Source: Methylobacterium brachiatum (GTDB taxonomy: Bacteria > Pseudomonadota > Alphaproteobacteria > Rhizobiales > Beijerinckiaceae). From it: a stretch of DNA of 64,000 nt. The translations under genes and the position numbers were made by a program. Shown here in pieces: positions 38,356 through 47,111 of this stretch (position 1 is its first letter; each line of letters opens with the position of its first letter). The notes beneath the pieces were generated by a model. The model had not been told where the DNA came from, searched no databases, and saw nothing but the letters and a program-made list of their open reading frames with translations. The DNA is taken from assembly GCF_020523825.1 (NCBI RefSeq), contig NZ_JAJALK010000006.1, positions 124,001 to 188,000 of the forward strand, in the 5' to 3' direction.

Positions 38356-39642
38356 ATGGAACGCCAGGATTCGCCGTCGGCGAAATGGTGGCAGCTCGCC
38401 TTCGGCGTGATCTGCATGGCCATGATCGCCAACCTGCAATACGGCTGGACGCTGTTCGTCGACCCCATCGATCAGCGCTACCACTGGGGGCGGGCGGCGA
38501 TCCAGCTCGCCTTCACGTTGTTCGTCGCCACCGAGACCTGGCTCGTGCCGGTGGAGGCCTGGTTCGTGGACCGCTACGGCCCGAGCCTCGTGGTCGCGTT
38601 CGGCGGGGTGATGATCGCCCTGGCCTGGACGATCGACGCCTACGCCGACAGCCTCGCGCTGCTCTATCTCGGCGCGGTGGTCGGCGGCATCGGCGCCGGC
38701 TCGGTCTACGGCACCTGCGTCGGCAACGCGCTGAAGTGGTTCCCGCATCGCCGCGGCTTGGCCGCCGGCGCCACCGCGGCCGGCTTCGGTGCGGGCGCGG
38801 CAATCACCGTCGTGCCGATCGCCCGGATGATCGCCTCCAGCGGCTATCAGGACGCCTTCCTGTATTTCGGGATCGGCCAGGGCGCCATCGTGCTCGCCCT
38901 CGCCTTCCTGCTGCGCAAGCCGACCACCATCGTGCCGATGCAGCGCAAGAGCCTGCGCCTGCCCCAGACGAAGATCGACCGCAGCCCCCGCGAGGCGGTG
39001 CGCACGCCGGTCTTCTGGGTGATGTACGCGATGTTCGTCATGGTCGCCTCCGGGGGCCTGATGGCGGCGGCGCAGATCGCCCCGATCGCCCAGGATTTCC
39101 ACGTCGCCGGCGTGCCGGTCAGCCTGTTCGGCCTCCAGATGGCAGCGCTGACCCTGGCGATCTCCCTCGACCGGATCTTCGACGGGTTCGGCCGGCCGTT
39201 CTTCGGCTACGTCTCCGACAATATCGGCCGCGAGAACACGATGTTCATCGCCTTCTCGACGGCGGCCCTGGCGGTGATCGTCCTCCTCACCTACGGCCAC
39301 CACCCGATGGTGTTCGTCTTCGCCACCGCGGTGTATTTCGGGGTGTTCGGCGAGATCTACTCCCTGTTCCCGGCGACCTGCGGGGATACGTTCGGGTCGA
39401 AATACGCCGCCAGCAATGCCGGCCTGCTCTACACCGCCAAGGGCACCGCGGCGTTCCTGGTGCCGTTCGCCAGCCTCCTGTCGGCGGCCTATGGGTGGTC
39501 GGCGGTGTTCTCACTGATCATCGGGCTCAACGTCGCCGCCGCCGCGCTCGCGATCTTCCTGCTGCGGCCGCTGCGCGCCCGCTACCTCGCCGAGGCCGAG
39601 CATCCCGCGGCGCTCGCCGCCCAGCCGATCCGGGCGGCCTGA
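38356..39642 (+). CDS. oxlT: Oxalate/formate antiporter (MFS)
   Basis: 428 residues, 12 membrane segments, OxlT-type major facilitator. It opens [20 protein letters not shown], typical of OxlT, and has [20 protein letters not shown] and [20 protein letters not shown]. It should exchange external oxalate for internal formate across the inner membrane. The assignment is supported by oxc directly downstream and frc nearby. ATG 38356 follows GAGAGG and CAGGG; the frame opens 63 bases earlier. It is separated from oxc by a 223-base gap with a palindromic repeat, so oxc may have its own promoter. Confidence 0.9.
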   Translation: MERQDSPSAKWWQLAFGVICMAMIANLQYGWTLFVDPIDQRYHWGRAAIQLAFTLFVATETWLVPVEAWFVDRYGPSLVVAFGGVMIALAWTIDAYADSLALLYLGAVVGGIGAGSVYGTCVGNALKWFPHRRGLAAGATAAGFGAGAAITVVPIARMIASSGYQDAFLYFGIGQGAIVLALAFLLRKPTTIVPMQRKSLRLPQTKIDRSPREAVRTPVFWVMYAMFVMVASGGLMAAAQIAPIAQDFHVAGVPVSLFGLQMAALTLAISLDRIFDGFGRPFFGYVSDNIGRENTMFIAFSTAALAVIVLLTYGHHPMVFVFATAVYFGVFGEIYSLFPATCGDTFGSKYAASNAGLLYTAKGTAAFLVPFASLLSAAYGWSAVFSLIIGLNVAAAALAIFLLRPLRARYLAEAEHPAALAAQPIRAA

Positions 39643-39705
39643 ACGGCCTTTGACATCACGCCGTCCCTCGAACGACGCTCGGCCTACACGGATCTCCTAC
39701 CCTTC

Positions 39706-39790
39706 CCCTCATCCTGAGGCGACGAAGCGAAGCGGAGGCCTCGAAGGAGGGCTCCGTCGAGGCCCGCCGGCGCGGGCACCTCAGGATGCG
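39706..39790. repeat. Nested palindromic repeat between oxlT and oxc
   Basis: Outer arms CATCCTGAGG (39710-39719) and CCTCAGGATG (39779-39788); inner arms GGCCTCGA (39737-39744) and TCGAGGCC (39757-39764). This matches a repeat style frequent in Bradyrhizobium- and Methylobacterium-type genomes (CCTCATCCTGAGG...CCTCGAAGGAGGGCT). It is a different family from the TCATCCCGGGG repeats in this window. Confidence 0.75.
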
Positions 39791-39865
39791 GATAGCGGGT
39801 CGGAGATCCTGACAGAAACCTCGAAAGCACCCCGTACCGACACTGAATTTCCGGGAGAAACAGCG

Positions 39866-41611
39866 ATGACCGCTCTGGCAAAGATCGTCCACACCGCCCC
39901 CGAGATCGAGGCCGAGCCCGATCTCACCGACGGCTTCCACCTCGTCATCGACGCGCTCAAGCTCAACGGCATCGAGACGATCTACGGCGTCCCGGGCATC
40001 CCGATCACCGATCTCGGCCGCATGGCCCAGGCCGCGGGGATGCGGGTCGTGTCGTTCCGCCACGAGCAGCATGCCGGCAACGCCGCCGCAATCGCCGGCT
40101 TCCTCACCCAGAAGCCGGGCATCTGCCTCACGGTCTCGGCGCCGGGCTTCCTGAACGGCCTGACCGCGCTCGCCAACGCCACCACCAACTGCTTCCCGAT
40201 GATCCTGATCTCGGGCTCGTCCGAGCGCGAGATCGTCGATCTCCAGCAGGGCGACTACGAGGAGATGGACCAGCTCGCCATCGCCAAGCCCCTGTGCAAG
40301 GCGGCCTTCCGGGTGCTGCACGCGGCCGATATCGGCATCGGCGTCGCCCGGGCGATCCGCGCGGCCTGCTCAGGCCGTCCCGGCGGCGTCTATCTCGACC
40401 TGCCGGCCAAGCTGTTCTCCCAGGTGATGGAGGCCGAGGCCGGCCAGAAGTCGCTGGTGAAGGTGATCGATCCGGCCCCGGCCCAGCGCCCCGCCCCCGA
40501 GGCGATCACCCGGGCGCTGGAGGTGCTGAAATCCGCCCGCCGGCCGCTGATCGTGCTCGGCAAGGGCGCGGCCTACGCCCAGGCCGACGACGCCATCCGC
40601 GCCCTCGTCGAGACCAGCGGCATCCCGTACGTGCCGATGAGCATGGCCAAGGGGCTGCTGCCCGACACCCACCCGCTCTCGGCCGGCGCCGCGCGCTCCA
40701 CCGCGCTCAAGGATTCGGACGTCGTGCTGCTGATCGGCGCCCGGCTCAACTGGCTGCTGTCGCACGGCAAGGGCAAGAGCTGGGGCGAGCCGGGCTCGAC
40801 CAAGTTCATCCAGATCGACATCGAGCCGCGCGAGATGGATTCGAATGTCGAGATCGTGGCCCCGGTGGTCGGCGATATCGCCTCCTGCGTCCAGGCGCTC
40901 CTCGACGGGATGGGCCAGGGCTGGCAGCAGCCCCCGGTCGACTGGATCGACACGCTCAAGACCAAGCGCGAGGCGAACATCGCCAAGATGGCGCCCAAGC
41001 TCATGAGCAACGCCTCGCCCATGACCTTCCACGCGGCGCTCGGCGCCCTGCGGACCATCGTGAAGGAGCGGCCCGACGCGATCCTGGTCAACGAGGGCGC
41101 CAACACCCTCGACCTCGCCCGGGGCATCATCGACATGTACCAGCCGCGCAAGCGCCTGGATGTCGGCACCTGGGGCATCATGGGCATCGGGATGGGCTTC
41201 GCCGTCGCCGCCGCGGTCGAGACCGGCAAGCCGGTCCTGTGCGTGGAGGGCGACAGCGCCTTCGGCTTCTCGGGCATGGAGGTCGAGACCATCTGCCGGT
41301 ACGGGCTGCCGGTCTGCATCGTCGTGTTCAACAACAACGGCATCTACCGCGGCACCGATTCCGACCCGACCGGGCGCGACCCGGCCACCACGGTGTTCGT
41401 GAAGGATTCCCGCTACGACAAGATGATGGAGGCCTTCGGCGGCGACGGCTACCACGTCACCTCGCCGGACGAGCTGACCCGCGCGGTCAACGCCGCCATG
41501 GATTCCAGCCGACCCTCGCTCATCAACGCCGTGATCGACCCGGCCGCCGGCAGCGAGAGCGGCAATATCGGCAGCCTCAACCCGCAGAGCGGGATCAAGA
41601 AGAAGGCGTGA
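39866..41611 (+). CDS. oxc: Oxalyl-CoA decarboxylase
   Basis: 581 residues, thiamine-diphosphate enzyme that converts oxalyl-CoA to formyl-CoA and CO2 in the cytoplasm. It has the three-domain layout of the family. The cofactor-activating Glu is E67 in [11 protein letters not shown]. The Mg/ThDP motif begins [20 protein letters not shown] at 462 and continues to [29 protein letters not shown] and [19 protein letters not shown] fit oxc rather than acetolactate synthase. ATG 39866 with GGGAGAAACAGCG upstream gives the usual length; the open frame begins 216 bases earlier inside a repeat. With oxlT and frc it completes the oxalate pathway. Confidence 0.96.
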   Translation: MTALAKIVHTAPEIEAEPDLTDGFHLVIDALKLNGIETIYGVPGIPITDLGRMAQAAGMRVVSFRHEQHAGNAAAIAGFLTQKPGICLTVSAPGFLNGLTALANATTNCFPMILISGSSEREIVDLQQGDYEEMDQLAIAKPLCKAAFRVLHAADIGIGVARAIRAACSGRPGGVYLDLPAKLFSQVMEAEAGQKSLVKVIDPAPAQRPAPEAITRALEVLKSARRPLIVLGKGAAYAQADDAIRALVETSGIPYVPMSMAKGLLPDTHPLSAGAARSTALKDSDVVLLIGARLNWLLSHGKGKSWGEPGSTKFIQIDIEPREMDSNVEIVAPVVGDIASCVQALLDGMGQGWQQPPVDWIDTLKTKREANIAKMAPKLMSNASPMTFHAALGALRTIVKERPDAILVNEGANTLDLARGIIDMYQPRKRLDVGTWGIMGIGMGFAVAAAVETGKPVLCVEGDSAFGFSGMEVETICRYGLPVCIVVFNNNGIYRGTDSDPTGRDPATTVFVKDSRYDKMMEAFGGDGYHVTSPDELTRAVNAAMDSSRPSLINAVIDPAAGSESGNIGSLNPQSGIKKKA

Positions 41612-41991
41612 GGCGCACGCCTCTCAGGGGGCGATGTGTTCTGCAGACGTTCGAGAGTGTCTTGAGCGTTGGACCATCCACCCTGTCATCCCGGGGCCGC
41701 GTAGCGGATCCCGGGATCCAGAAACTCAGGTGGAGCAAAGCCTTGCGCCGTCAGCGCATCTGGATTCCGGGCTCGCCTGCGGCGCCCCGGAATGACATTG
41801 TGGCCAGCGGCCGCCGCTCCTGAACGGTGTTTTTGGGGCCACGTCGCTTGAGGCATCGACAAGGGCCCGAGCCTCGTCCCCCAGATAGCCAACAACCACC
41901 GGTAATCCTCCCGCGGATCCGGGCCGCTCGCCCTCCCCGTGGCCCGCCTCGTGCTAAGCTTCGGCGACACGCATCGCAGGGGCGAGCCGAC
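41612..41991. other. 380-base intergenic stretch with repeat
   Basis: It holds the palindromic repeat at 41684-41797 and the 5' region of the binding-protein gene. AGGGG at 41979-41983 is a fair ribosome site for ATG 41992. Frames here are low-complexity and not accepted as genes. Confidence 0.55.
41684..41797. repeat. Dispersed palindromic repeat, full unit
   Basis: Outer arms TGTCATCCCGGGGC (41684-41697) and GCCCCGGAATGACA (41784-41797) pair with one mismatch. Inside, GGATCCCGGGATCC and TGGATTCCGGGCTC form further pairs. It shares arm sequences, order and length with 52215-52327, while the central 35-40 bases differ. It lies between oxc and the binding-protein gene. Confidence 0.85.
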
Positions 41992-43563
41992 ATGCTGACC
42001 AGACGATCCTTCGTGGCCCTGTCGGGCGCGGCGCTCGCCGCCCCGGCACTCGCCCAGGGCACGGCCTCCCGGGTGCTCAAGTTCATCCCGCAGGCCGACC
42101 TGACGGTGCTCGACCCGATCTGGACGACCGCCTACGTGACCCGCAACCACGGGCTCGCGGTGTTCGACACCCTGTACGGGACCGATGCCAGCTACGCCGC
42201 GCAGCCGCAGATGGTCGCTGGCCACGTCGTCGAGGATGACGGCAAGCTGTGGCGCATGACGCTGCGGCCCGGGCTGACTTTCCACGACGGCACGCCCGTG
42301 CTCGCCCGCGACTGCGTCGCCAGCATCAATCGCTGGGCCAAGCGCGACCCGATGGGCCAGACGCTCATGGCCTACACGGACGAGCTCTCGGCCCCCGACG
42401 ACCGGACCATCCAGTTCCGGCTGAAAAAGCCCTTCCCGCTCCTGCCCGACGCGCTGGGCAAGGTCGGCTCGCCGATCTGCGCGATCATGCCGGAACGCCT
42501 CGCCAAGACGGACGCGTTCACGCAGGTGACCGAGATGGTCGGCAGCGGCCCGTTCCGGTTCAAGGCCGACGAGCGGATGGTCGGCGCCCGGGTCGTCTAC
42601 GAGCGCTTCGACAAATATGTCCCGCGCGAGGGCGGTGAGCCGCAATGGACCTCGGGCCCCAAGCGCGCCTTCCTCGACCGGGTCGAGTGGCACGTCATCC
42701 CCGATCAGGCCACCGCCGCCTCGGCGATGCAGACCGGCGAGATGGATTGGTGGGAGCAGCCGCCCGCCGACCTCGTGCCGACGCTCGGCAGCCTGAAGAC
42801 CTCGATCAAGGACCCGACCGGGCTGATTGGCTGCCTGCGCATGAACCAGCTGCTGCCGCCCTTCGACAACCCGGCGATCCGGCAGGTGCTGCTGAAGGTG
42901 GTCGACCAGACCGACTTCATGCAGGCGGTGACCGGCGACGACCCGAAGCTGCGGCACGTGCCGGCCGGCTTCTTCTGTCCCGGCCTGCCGATGGCGAGCG
43001 AGGCCGGCCTCGACGTGCTGACGAGCAAGCGCGACTTCGACGCCGCCAAGAAGGCGCTGACGGCGGCCGGGTACAAGGGCGAGAAGGTGGTGCTGATGGG
43101 CGCCTCCGACTTCCCGAGCCTGAAGGCGCTGAGCGATGTCGCGGCCGACATGCTCACTCGGGCCGGCTTCAACGTCGATTATCAGGTCATGGATTGGGGT
43201 TCGGTGGTCCAGCGGCGGGCCAAGCGCGACCCGATCGCCCAAGGCGGCTGGAGCATCTTCTGCACCTTCTGGGCCGGGCTCGACCAAGCCAACCCGGCGG
43301 TCAGCGCCTTCCTGCGCGGGACCGGCGCGAGCGCCCCGGTCGGCTGGCCGACCAGCGAGAAGCTCGAGACGCTGCGCCAGGAATGGCTCGATGCTCCCGA
43401 CACCGCCGCGCGCAAGACGCTCGCGGACGCCCTGCAGAAGCAGGCCTTCGCGGACGTGCCCTACCTGCCGCTCGGGCAGTATTTCAACCAGACCTCGTAC
43501 AAGCCCTCTGTGACCGGGGTGCTCGACGGCGTGCCGGTATTCTGGAACGTCAGGAAGGGCTGA
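41992..43563 (+). CDS. ABC transporter substrate-binding protein, family 5 (peptide type)
   Basis: 523 residues. It begins with a twin-arginine-like signal (MLTRRSFVALSGAALAAPAL) and is therefore periplasmic. The mature protein has the SBP family 5 pattern: FIPQADLTVLDPIWTTAYVT, MTLRPGLTFHDGTPVLARDC, VGSGPFRFKADE and FDNPAIRQVLLKVVDQTDFM. Such proteins bind peptides, nickel chelates, opines or other solutes. No permease or ATPase gene is adjacent, so the partner transporter is elsewhere. It lies between oxc and frc, but nothing in the sequence ties it to oxalate. ATG 41992 is preferred over the longer frame from 41827, which would displace the signal peptide. Confidence 0.9.
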   Translation: MLTRRSFVALSGAALAAPALAQGTASRVLKFIPQADLTVLDPIWTTAYVTRNHGLAVFDTLYGTDASYAAQPQMVAGHVVEDDGKLWRMTLRPGLTFHDGTPVLARDCVASINRWAKRDPMGQTLMAYTDELSAPDDRTIQFRLKKPFPLLPDALGKVGSPICAIMPERLAKTDAFTQVTEMVGSGPFRFKADERMVGARVVYERFDKYVPREGGEPQWTSGPKRAFLDRVEWHVIPDQATAASAMQTGEMDWWEQPPADLVPTLGSLKTSIKDPTGLIGCLRMNQLLPPFDNPAIRQVLLKVVDQTDFMQAVTGDDPKLRHVPAGFFCPGLPMASEAGLDVLTSKRDFDAAKKALTAAGYKGEKVVLMGASDFPSLKALSDVAADMLTRAGFNVDYQVMDWGSVVQRRAKRDPIAQGGWSIFCTFWAGLDQANPAVSAFLRGTGASAPVGWPTSEKLETLRQEWLDAPDTAARKTLADALQKQAFADVPYLPLGQYFNQTSYKPSVTGVLDGVPVFWNVRKG

Positions 43564-43572
43564 GCGGGCGGG

Positions 43573-44748
43573 TCAGGCCGGCACGGCATCCGCGGCCCTG
43601 CGGGCCCGCGCCGGACCGCCGGGCCCGGCATCGGCCATCAGCGCCGGGATCAGATCGGTCTGCGAGACGATCCCGACGAGCCGGCCATCCGGATCGACCA
43701 CCGGCAGGTGGTGGAGGGCCGCCTCCGCCATCCGGAGCACCAACTCGGCCAGCGGCGTGTCCGGGGTGACGGGCTCGACCGCACTCATGATGTCGGCGGC
43801 GCAGCCATGGGGCGCCCGCCCGCGCTCCACGGTCAGCTGCAGGCGGCGGCCGAGGCCCAGCCGCGGGCCGCTCCGGTCCCATTCGGCCTTGTCCAACAGG
43901 TCGGTCTGCGTGACGATCCCGAGCACCCGGGCGCGCTCGTCGGTGACCGGCAGGGCCTTGATCCGGTGGCGGCGCAGCAGGTGCAGCGCCTGCGCCAGGG
44001 AATCGTGCGGCGCGACCCCGATCACGTCGCGGGACATGATCGCCGCGCAGGTGGTCTGGCCCGGGCGGCGCCCATAGACGCGCATCTGCACCCGCCGCAG
44101 GATCTGCTCCAGGTCGCTGCGGTCGACGTCGAGCAGCTGGTCGAAATCCTGCAGGGCCGCATCGAGGTCCGAGGCCAGGAAGCCGAGGCGGGACGCCGGC
44201 GCCCGGTCGTCGGTCCGCGGGCCGGCCGGGCGCAGGTGCGGATAGGCGCGGCCGGTGAGGTTGTTGAACAGCAGGGCCGCACTCAGCAGCAGCAGCGAAT
44301 TGGCCGCCACGGGCCAGAGCACGAAGCCGTAGCCGAGTTCCCGGATCGCCGGGCCGCCGAGAACAGCCGTCAGGGCCACCGCCCCGCTCGGCGGGTGCAG
44401 GCAGCGCAGGGCCATCATCAGGGCGATCGCCAACCCGATGGCCACGGAGGCCGCCACGAACGGGTCCGGCACCCAGGTCGCGGCCGTGACGCCGACCAGG
44501 GCGGCCACGAGGTTGCCGCCGAGGATTGACCAGGGCTGTGCCAGGGGACTGGCCGGCACCGCGAAGAGCAGCACCGCGGAGGCGCCCATCGGGGCGATCA
44601 GGACCGGGGCGGCCTCCGGCCCGATCGCGGCGCGGCAGACCAGGCCGGTGGCCAGGATCCCCAGCAGGGCGCCGGCGGCCGAGCGGAGACGCTCGCGCTT
44701 GCTGACCGGCGTCAGCTCGGGAAGGAGGCGGCTGAGCAGTGATCGCAT
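43573..44748 (-). CDS. HPP family membrane protein with two CBS domains
   Basis: 391 residues. The N-terminal half is an HPP integral membrane domain of about four to five segments, with PVLIAPMGASAVLLFAVPAS and the name-giving CLHPPSGAVALTAVLGG. The C-terminal half carries two CBS domains (CAAIMSRDVIGVAPHDSLAQ with RIKALPVTDERARVLGIVTQ; ADIMSAVEPVTPDTPLAE with HHLPVVDPDGRLVGIVSQ), which usually bind adenosyl nucleotides. HPP proteins have been linked to nitrite transport in plant chloroplasts; the bacterial function is not settled. ATG 44748 is used; GTG 44766 in frame is possible. It converges with the binding-protein gene, ten bases away. It may sense energy status and gate an ion or solute. 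Confidence 0.88.
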   Translation of the reverse strand: MRSLLSRLLPELTPVSKRERLRSAAGALLGILATGLVCRAAIGPEAAPVLIAPMGASAVLLFAVPASPLAQPWSILGGNLVAALVGVTAATWVPDPFVAASVAIGLAIALMMALRCLHPPSGAVALTAVLGGPAIRELGYGFVLWPVAANSLLLLSAALLFNNLTGRAYPHLRPAGPRTDDRAPASRLGFLASDLDAALQDFDQLLDVDRSDLEQILRRVQMRVYGRRPGQTTCAAIMSRDVIGVAPHDSLAQALHLLRRHRIKALPVTDERARVLGIVTQTDLLDKAEWDRSGPRLGLGRRLQLTVERGRAPHGCAADIMSAVEPVTPDTPLAELVLRMAEAALHHLPVVDPDGRLVGIVSQTDLIPALMADAGPGGPARARRAADAVPA

Positions 44749-44830
44749 CGGATCCGCATCGTGCACATGAGTCGGGACGGCGCAGGGCGCGCTGTCCCGA
44801 CTCAGATTAGCAGAGGTTCGGAGCCGCTTA

Positions 44831-46081
44831 TCAGACGGCGCGGGCCTCGTGCATCGCCTGGATCTGCGCGGGGCTGTAGCCGAGGCCGGTCAGCACCTCG
44901 TCGGTGTGCTCGCCGAGCAGCGGCGAGGCCTTCACCTCGACGGTCATGTCGGAGAACTTGATCGGGCTGCCGACGGTCAGGTAGCTACCGAGCTTCGGAT
45001 GCGGCACCTCGACGACGGTGCCGCTGGCACGCAGCGACTTGTCCTCGGCGATCTCCTTCATCGACAGGACCGGCGCGCAGGGGATGTCGTAGGTGCGCAG
45101 GATGTCCACCGCCTCGAACTTGGTCTTGTCGGCGAGCCATTCCTCGATGGTCTTGAAGATGTCGAAGATTTTGTCCTGCCGGGCCCGCGGGGTGTTGTAG
45201 GCGGGATCGGTGATCCAATCCTCGCGGCCGAGCACCTTGCAGATCGGCGCCCAGGCATGGCCCTGGATCGTGAAGTAGATGTAGGCGTTCGGGTCGGTCT
45301 CCCAGCCCTTGCACTTGAGCACCCAACCGGGCTGGCCGCCGCCGCCGGCATTGCCGCCGCGCGGCACCACGTCCGAGAATTCCCCGTGCGGGTATTGAGG
45401 GTATTCCTCGAGATAGCCCAGCGCATCGAGGCGCTGCTGGTCGCGCAGCTTCACCCGGCAGAGGTTGATCACCGAATCCTGCATGGAGACGGCGACCTTC
45501 TGGCCGGTGCCGGTCTTGTTCTTCTGGTGCAGCGCCGTGAGGATGCCGATGGCGAGGTGCATGCCGGTGTTCGAATCACCGAGCGCGGCGGCGCTGACGG
45601 TCGGCGGGCCGTCCCAGAAGCCGGTGGTCGAGGCGGCGCCGCCGGCGCATTGGGCGACGTTCTCATAGACCTTCAGGTCCTCGTAATGGTGCCCGTCGGA
45701 GAAGCCCTTCACGGAGGCCAGGATCATCCCGGGATTGAGTTCCTGGATGCGGGCCCAGGAGAAGCCCATCCGGTCCAGCGCCCCGGGGCCGAAATTCTCG
45801 ACCATCACGTCGGAATCCTGGATCAGCTTCTCCAGCACTTCCTTGCCGGCCTGGGTCTTGGTGTCCAGCGTCAGCGAGCGCTTGTTGGAGTTGAGCATCG
45901 TGAAGTAGAGCGCGTCCGCATCTTCGACGTGGCGCAGCTGCGTGCGGGTCACGTCGCCCGCGCCCGGCCGCTCGACCTTGATCACGTCGGCGCCGAACCA
46001 CGCCAGCAGCTGCGTGCAGGCGGGGCCGGCCTGAACGTGGGTGAAATCGATGATCTTGATCCCGTCCAACGGCTTGCTCAT
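44831..46081 (-). CDS. frc: Formyl-CoA:oxalate CoA-transferase
   Basis: 416 residues, class III CoA-transferase. It moves CoA from formyl-CoA (or succinyl-CoA) to oxalate, making oxalyl-CoA for Oxc. The catalytic aspartate is D169 in [11 protein letters not shown], matching Asp169 of the Oxalobacter enzyme, and the glycine loop is GGGG at 246-249. [20 protein letters not shown] and [14 protein letters not shown] fit Frc. Compared with Oxalobacter Frc (from memory), the active-site Trp48 is Gln here ([10 protein letters not shown]). A loop of about 12 residues between GEFSDV and VPRGG is also missing. ATG 46081 has GGGAGAA upstream. It follows a PAS gene by 57 bases, probably one operon. Confidence 0.94.
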   Translation of the reverse strand: MSKPLDGIKIIDFTHVQAGPACTQLLAWFGADVIKVERPGAGDVTRTQLRHVEDADALYFTMLNSNKRSLTLDTKTQAGKEVLEKLIQDSDVMVENFGPGALDRMGFSWARIQELNPGMILASVKGFSDGHHYEDLKVYENVAQCAGGAASTTGFWDGPPTVSAAALGDSNTGMHLAIGILTALHQKNKTGTGQKVAVSMQDSVINLCRVKLRDQQRLDALGYLEEYPQYPHGEFSDVVPRGGNAGGGGQPGWVLKCKGWETDPNAYIYFTIQGHAWAPICKVLGREDWITDPAYNTPRARQDKIFDIFKTIEEWLADKTKFEAVDILRTYDIPCAPVLSMKEIAEDKSLRASGTVVEVPHPKLGSYLTVGSPIKFSDMTVEVKASPLLGEHTDEVLTGLGYSPAQIQAMHEARAV

Positions 46082-46138
46082 CTGGCGTTCTCCCTTGCGC
46101 GTTGAGGATTGCGGTCTTCGGACGGTCCCGGTTTCCGG

Positions 46139-46582
46139 TCAGGATCCGTTCGGAAGGGCTTCGAGTTCGGCCACCCGCTGGCGGAGGCGTTTCTCCTCGC
46201 TCCAGCGTTCGGTTTCGTCGCGGATCACCGCGACGATGCCGGTCACCCGGTCCGACGCGTCCCGGATCATCCCGACCGTGAAGGCGATGGAGAGCTGGCG
46301 GCCGTCCTTGTGGATTGCCGGCACTCGCAGGGTCTCGGCCCCGTAGCGGGTGGTGCCGGTCCGCATGGTCTTGGCGTAGCCGTCCCAGTGGCGGCGGCGG
46401 TGGCGCTCCGGCGTGATCAGATCGAGGGTCTGCCCGAGGGCGTCCGCCGCGGTGAAGCCGAAGATCCGCTCGGCCGCCGGGTTCCAGACCGTGATCGCCC
46501 CCTCCGGATCGGCCACCACCACGGCGTCGCCGATGGCGGCGACGAGTCCCGTGAGGTCGTCCCCGGCGGGGCGGTCCAGCAT
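46139..46582 (-). CDS. PAS-domain protein, co-oriented with frc
   Basis: 147 residues from ATG 46582. A single PAS domain (DAVVVADPEGAITVWNPAAE, IFGFTAADALGQTLDLITPE) is followed by a PAC-like region and a short helix (ERWSEEKRLRQRVAELEAL), with no output domain. Such proteins sense small ligands or redox state, or bind a partner. The gene lies 57 bases upstream of frc on the same strand. I recall PAS-only genes beside frc in Methylobacterium-like genomes, so a role in oxalate or formate control is reasonable but unproven. The start is uncertain: no ribosome site precedes this ATG. A strongly signalled 28-codon frame ends four bases before it, and a TTG at 46654 would lengthen the product to 171 residues. 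Confidence 0.75.
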   Translation of the reverse strand: MLDRPAGDDLTGLVAAIGDAVVVADPEGAITVWNPAAERIFGFTAADALGQTLDLITPERHRRRHWDGYAKTMRTGTTRYGAETLRVPAIHKDGRQLSIAFTVGMIRDASDRVTGIVAVIRDETERWSEEKRLRQRVAELEALPNGS

Positions 46583-46586
46583 GGTG

Positions 46587-46673
46587 TCAGCGTCCGACAC
46601 GGACGGCCCAGCGGCGATGTCGGGCGGCCGGCATGCGGGCTGTATCGGGGGCAACGAAGCTCGGGTCCGTCAT
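46587..46673 (-). CDS. Possible 28-residue leader frame before the PAS gene
   Basis: ATG 46673 is preceded by AGGGAGA at good spacing, the best ribosome site in this region. The frame reads MTDPSFVAPDTARMPAARHR and ends at TGA 46589-46587, four bases before the PAS ATG at 46582. It could be a leader peptide that couples translation to the PAS gene. Alternatively, it may be the original N-terminus of the PAS protein, separated by a frameshift. The short length makes coding status uncertain. Confidence 0.35.
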   Translation of the reverse strand: MTDPSFVAPDTARMPAARHRRWAVRVGR

Positions 46674-47111
46674 TGCGGTCTCCCTGCGATACGGCGCTAA
46701 AGTTCCGGTCGGCCCGGAACTCGTCGCCGCGTCTCGCTGTGCGTCTTGGTATCTGGTATGCCAAATACCCTCAGACGTCAACCGCGAAGGCGCAAAACGG
46801 CATTTTGTTGCAAATCGGTTGTCACCCGGCGCGAGCCAGATCGCTGTCGGGAACAGGCCGCCGGACGGCCCGGATCGACACCGCGAGCGCAGCCGGATGA
46901 GCGCGCGATTCATCGCGCTTCGAAACGGCGGGCTACCCTGGTTGGCTTCGCTGTAATCGCCAGGGCGGTGAGGCTGACGGCTTTCGCGCGAGCTCAGGAG
47001 CGCGGCCAGCGCCGGCCGGCCTTCTCAGATTCGCCGCTTTCCGGGGGCAGGAGCCGCGCAGCCAGACAGCACGGGCCGACTTTTCGGCAATCCGCCCTGG
47101 AGACCACCCCG
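46674..47111. other. 438-base divergent region, PAS-frc / kpsT
   Basis: It holds the promoters of the leftward PAS-frc transcript and the rightward kpsT. A 22-base palindrome lies at 46748-46769 (listed separately), next to a locally AT-richer patch (46795-46825, GGCATTTTGTTGCAAATCGG). Open frames through this region, including one fused to kpsT, lack conserved features and are not accepted. Confidence 0.5.
46748..46769 (-). promoter_or_regulatory. GntR-type operator candidate upstream of PAS-frc
   Basis: GGTAT-C-TGG-TATG-CCA-A-ATACC is an inverted repeat in which only one base pair fails. The core TGGTATGCCA resembles TGGTATACCA-type sites bound by FCD-class GntR regulators, which often control organic-acid genes. 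It lies 75 bases upstream of the leader ATG at 46673. No regulator gene is seen nearby, so the binding protein is unknown. Confidence 0.5.

Noticed and set aside
46746..47111. N-terminal extension of the KpsT-like ATPase
   Set aside because: The frame is open, but the extension is Arg-rich, runs through the palindromic operator, and homologues begin at IRFEKVSKVYR.
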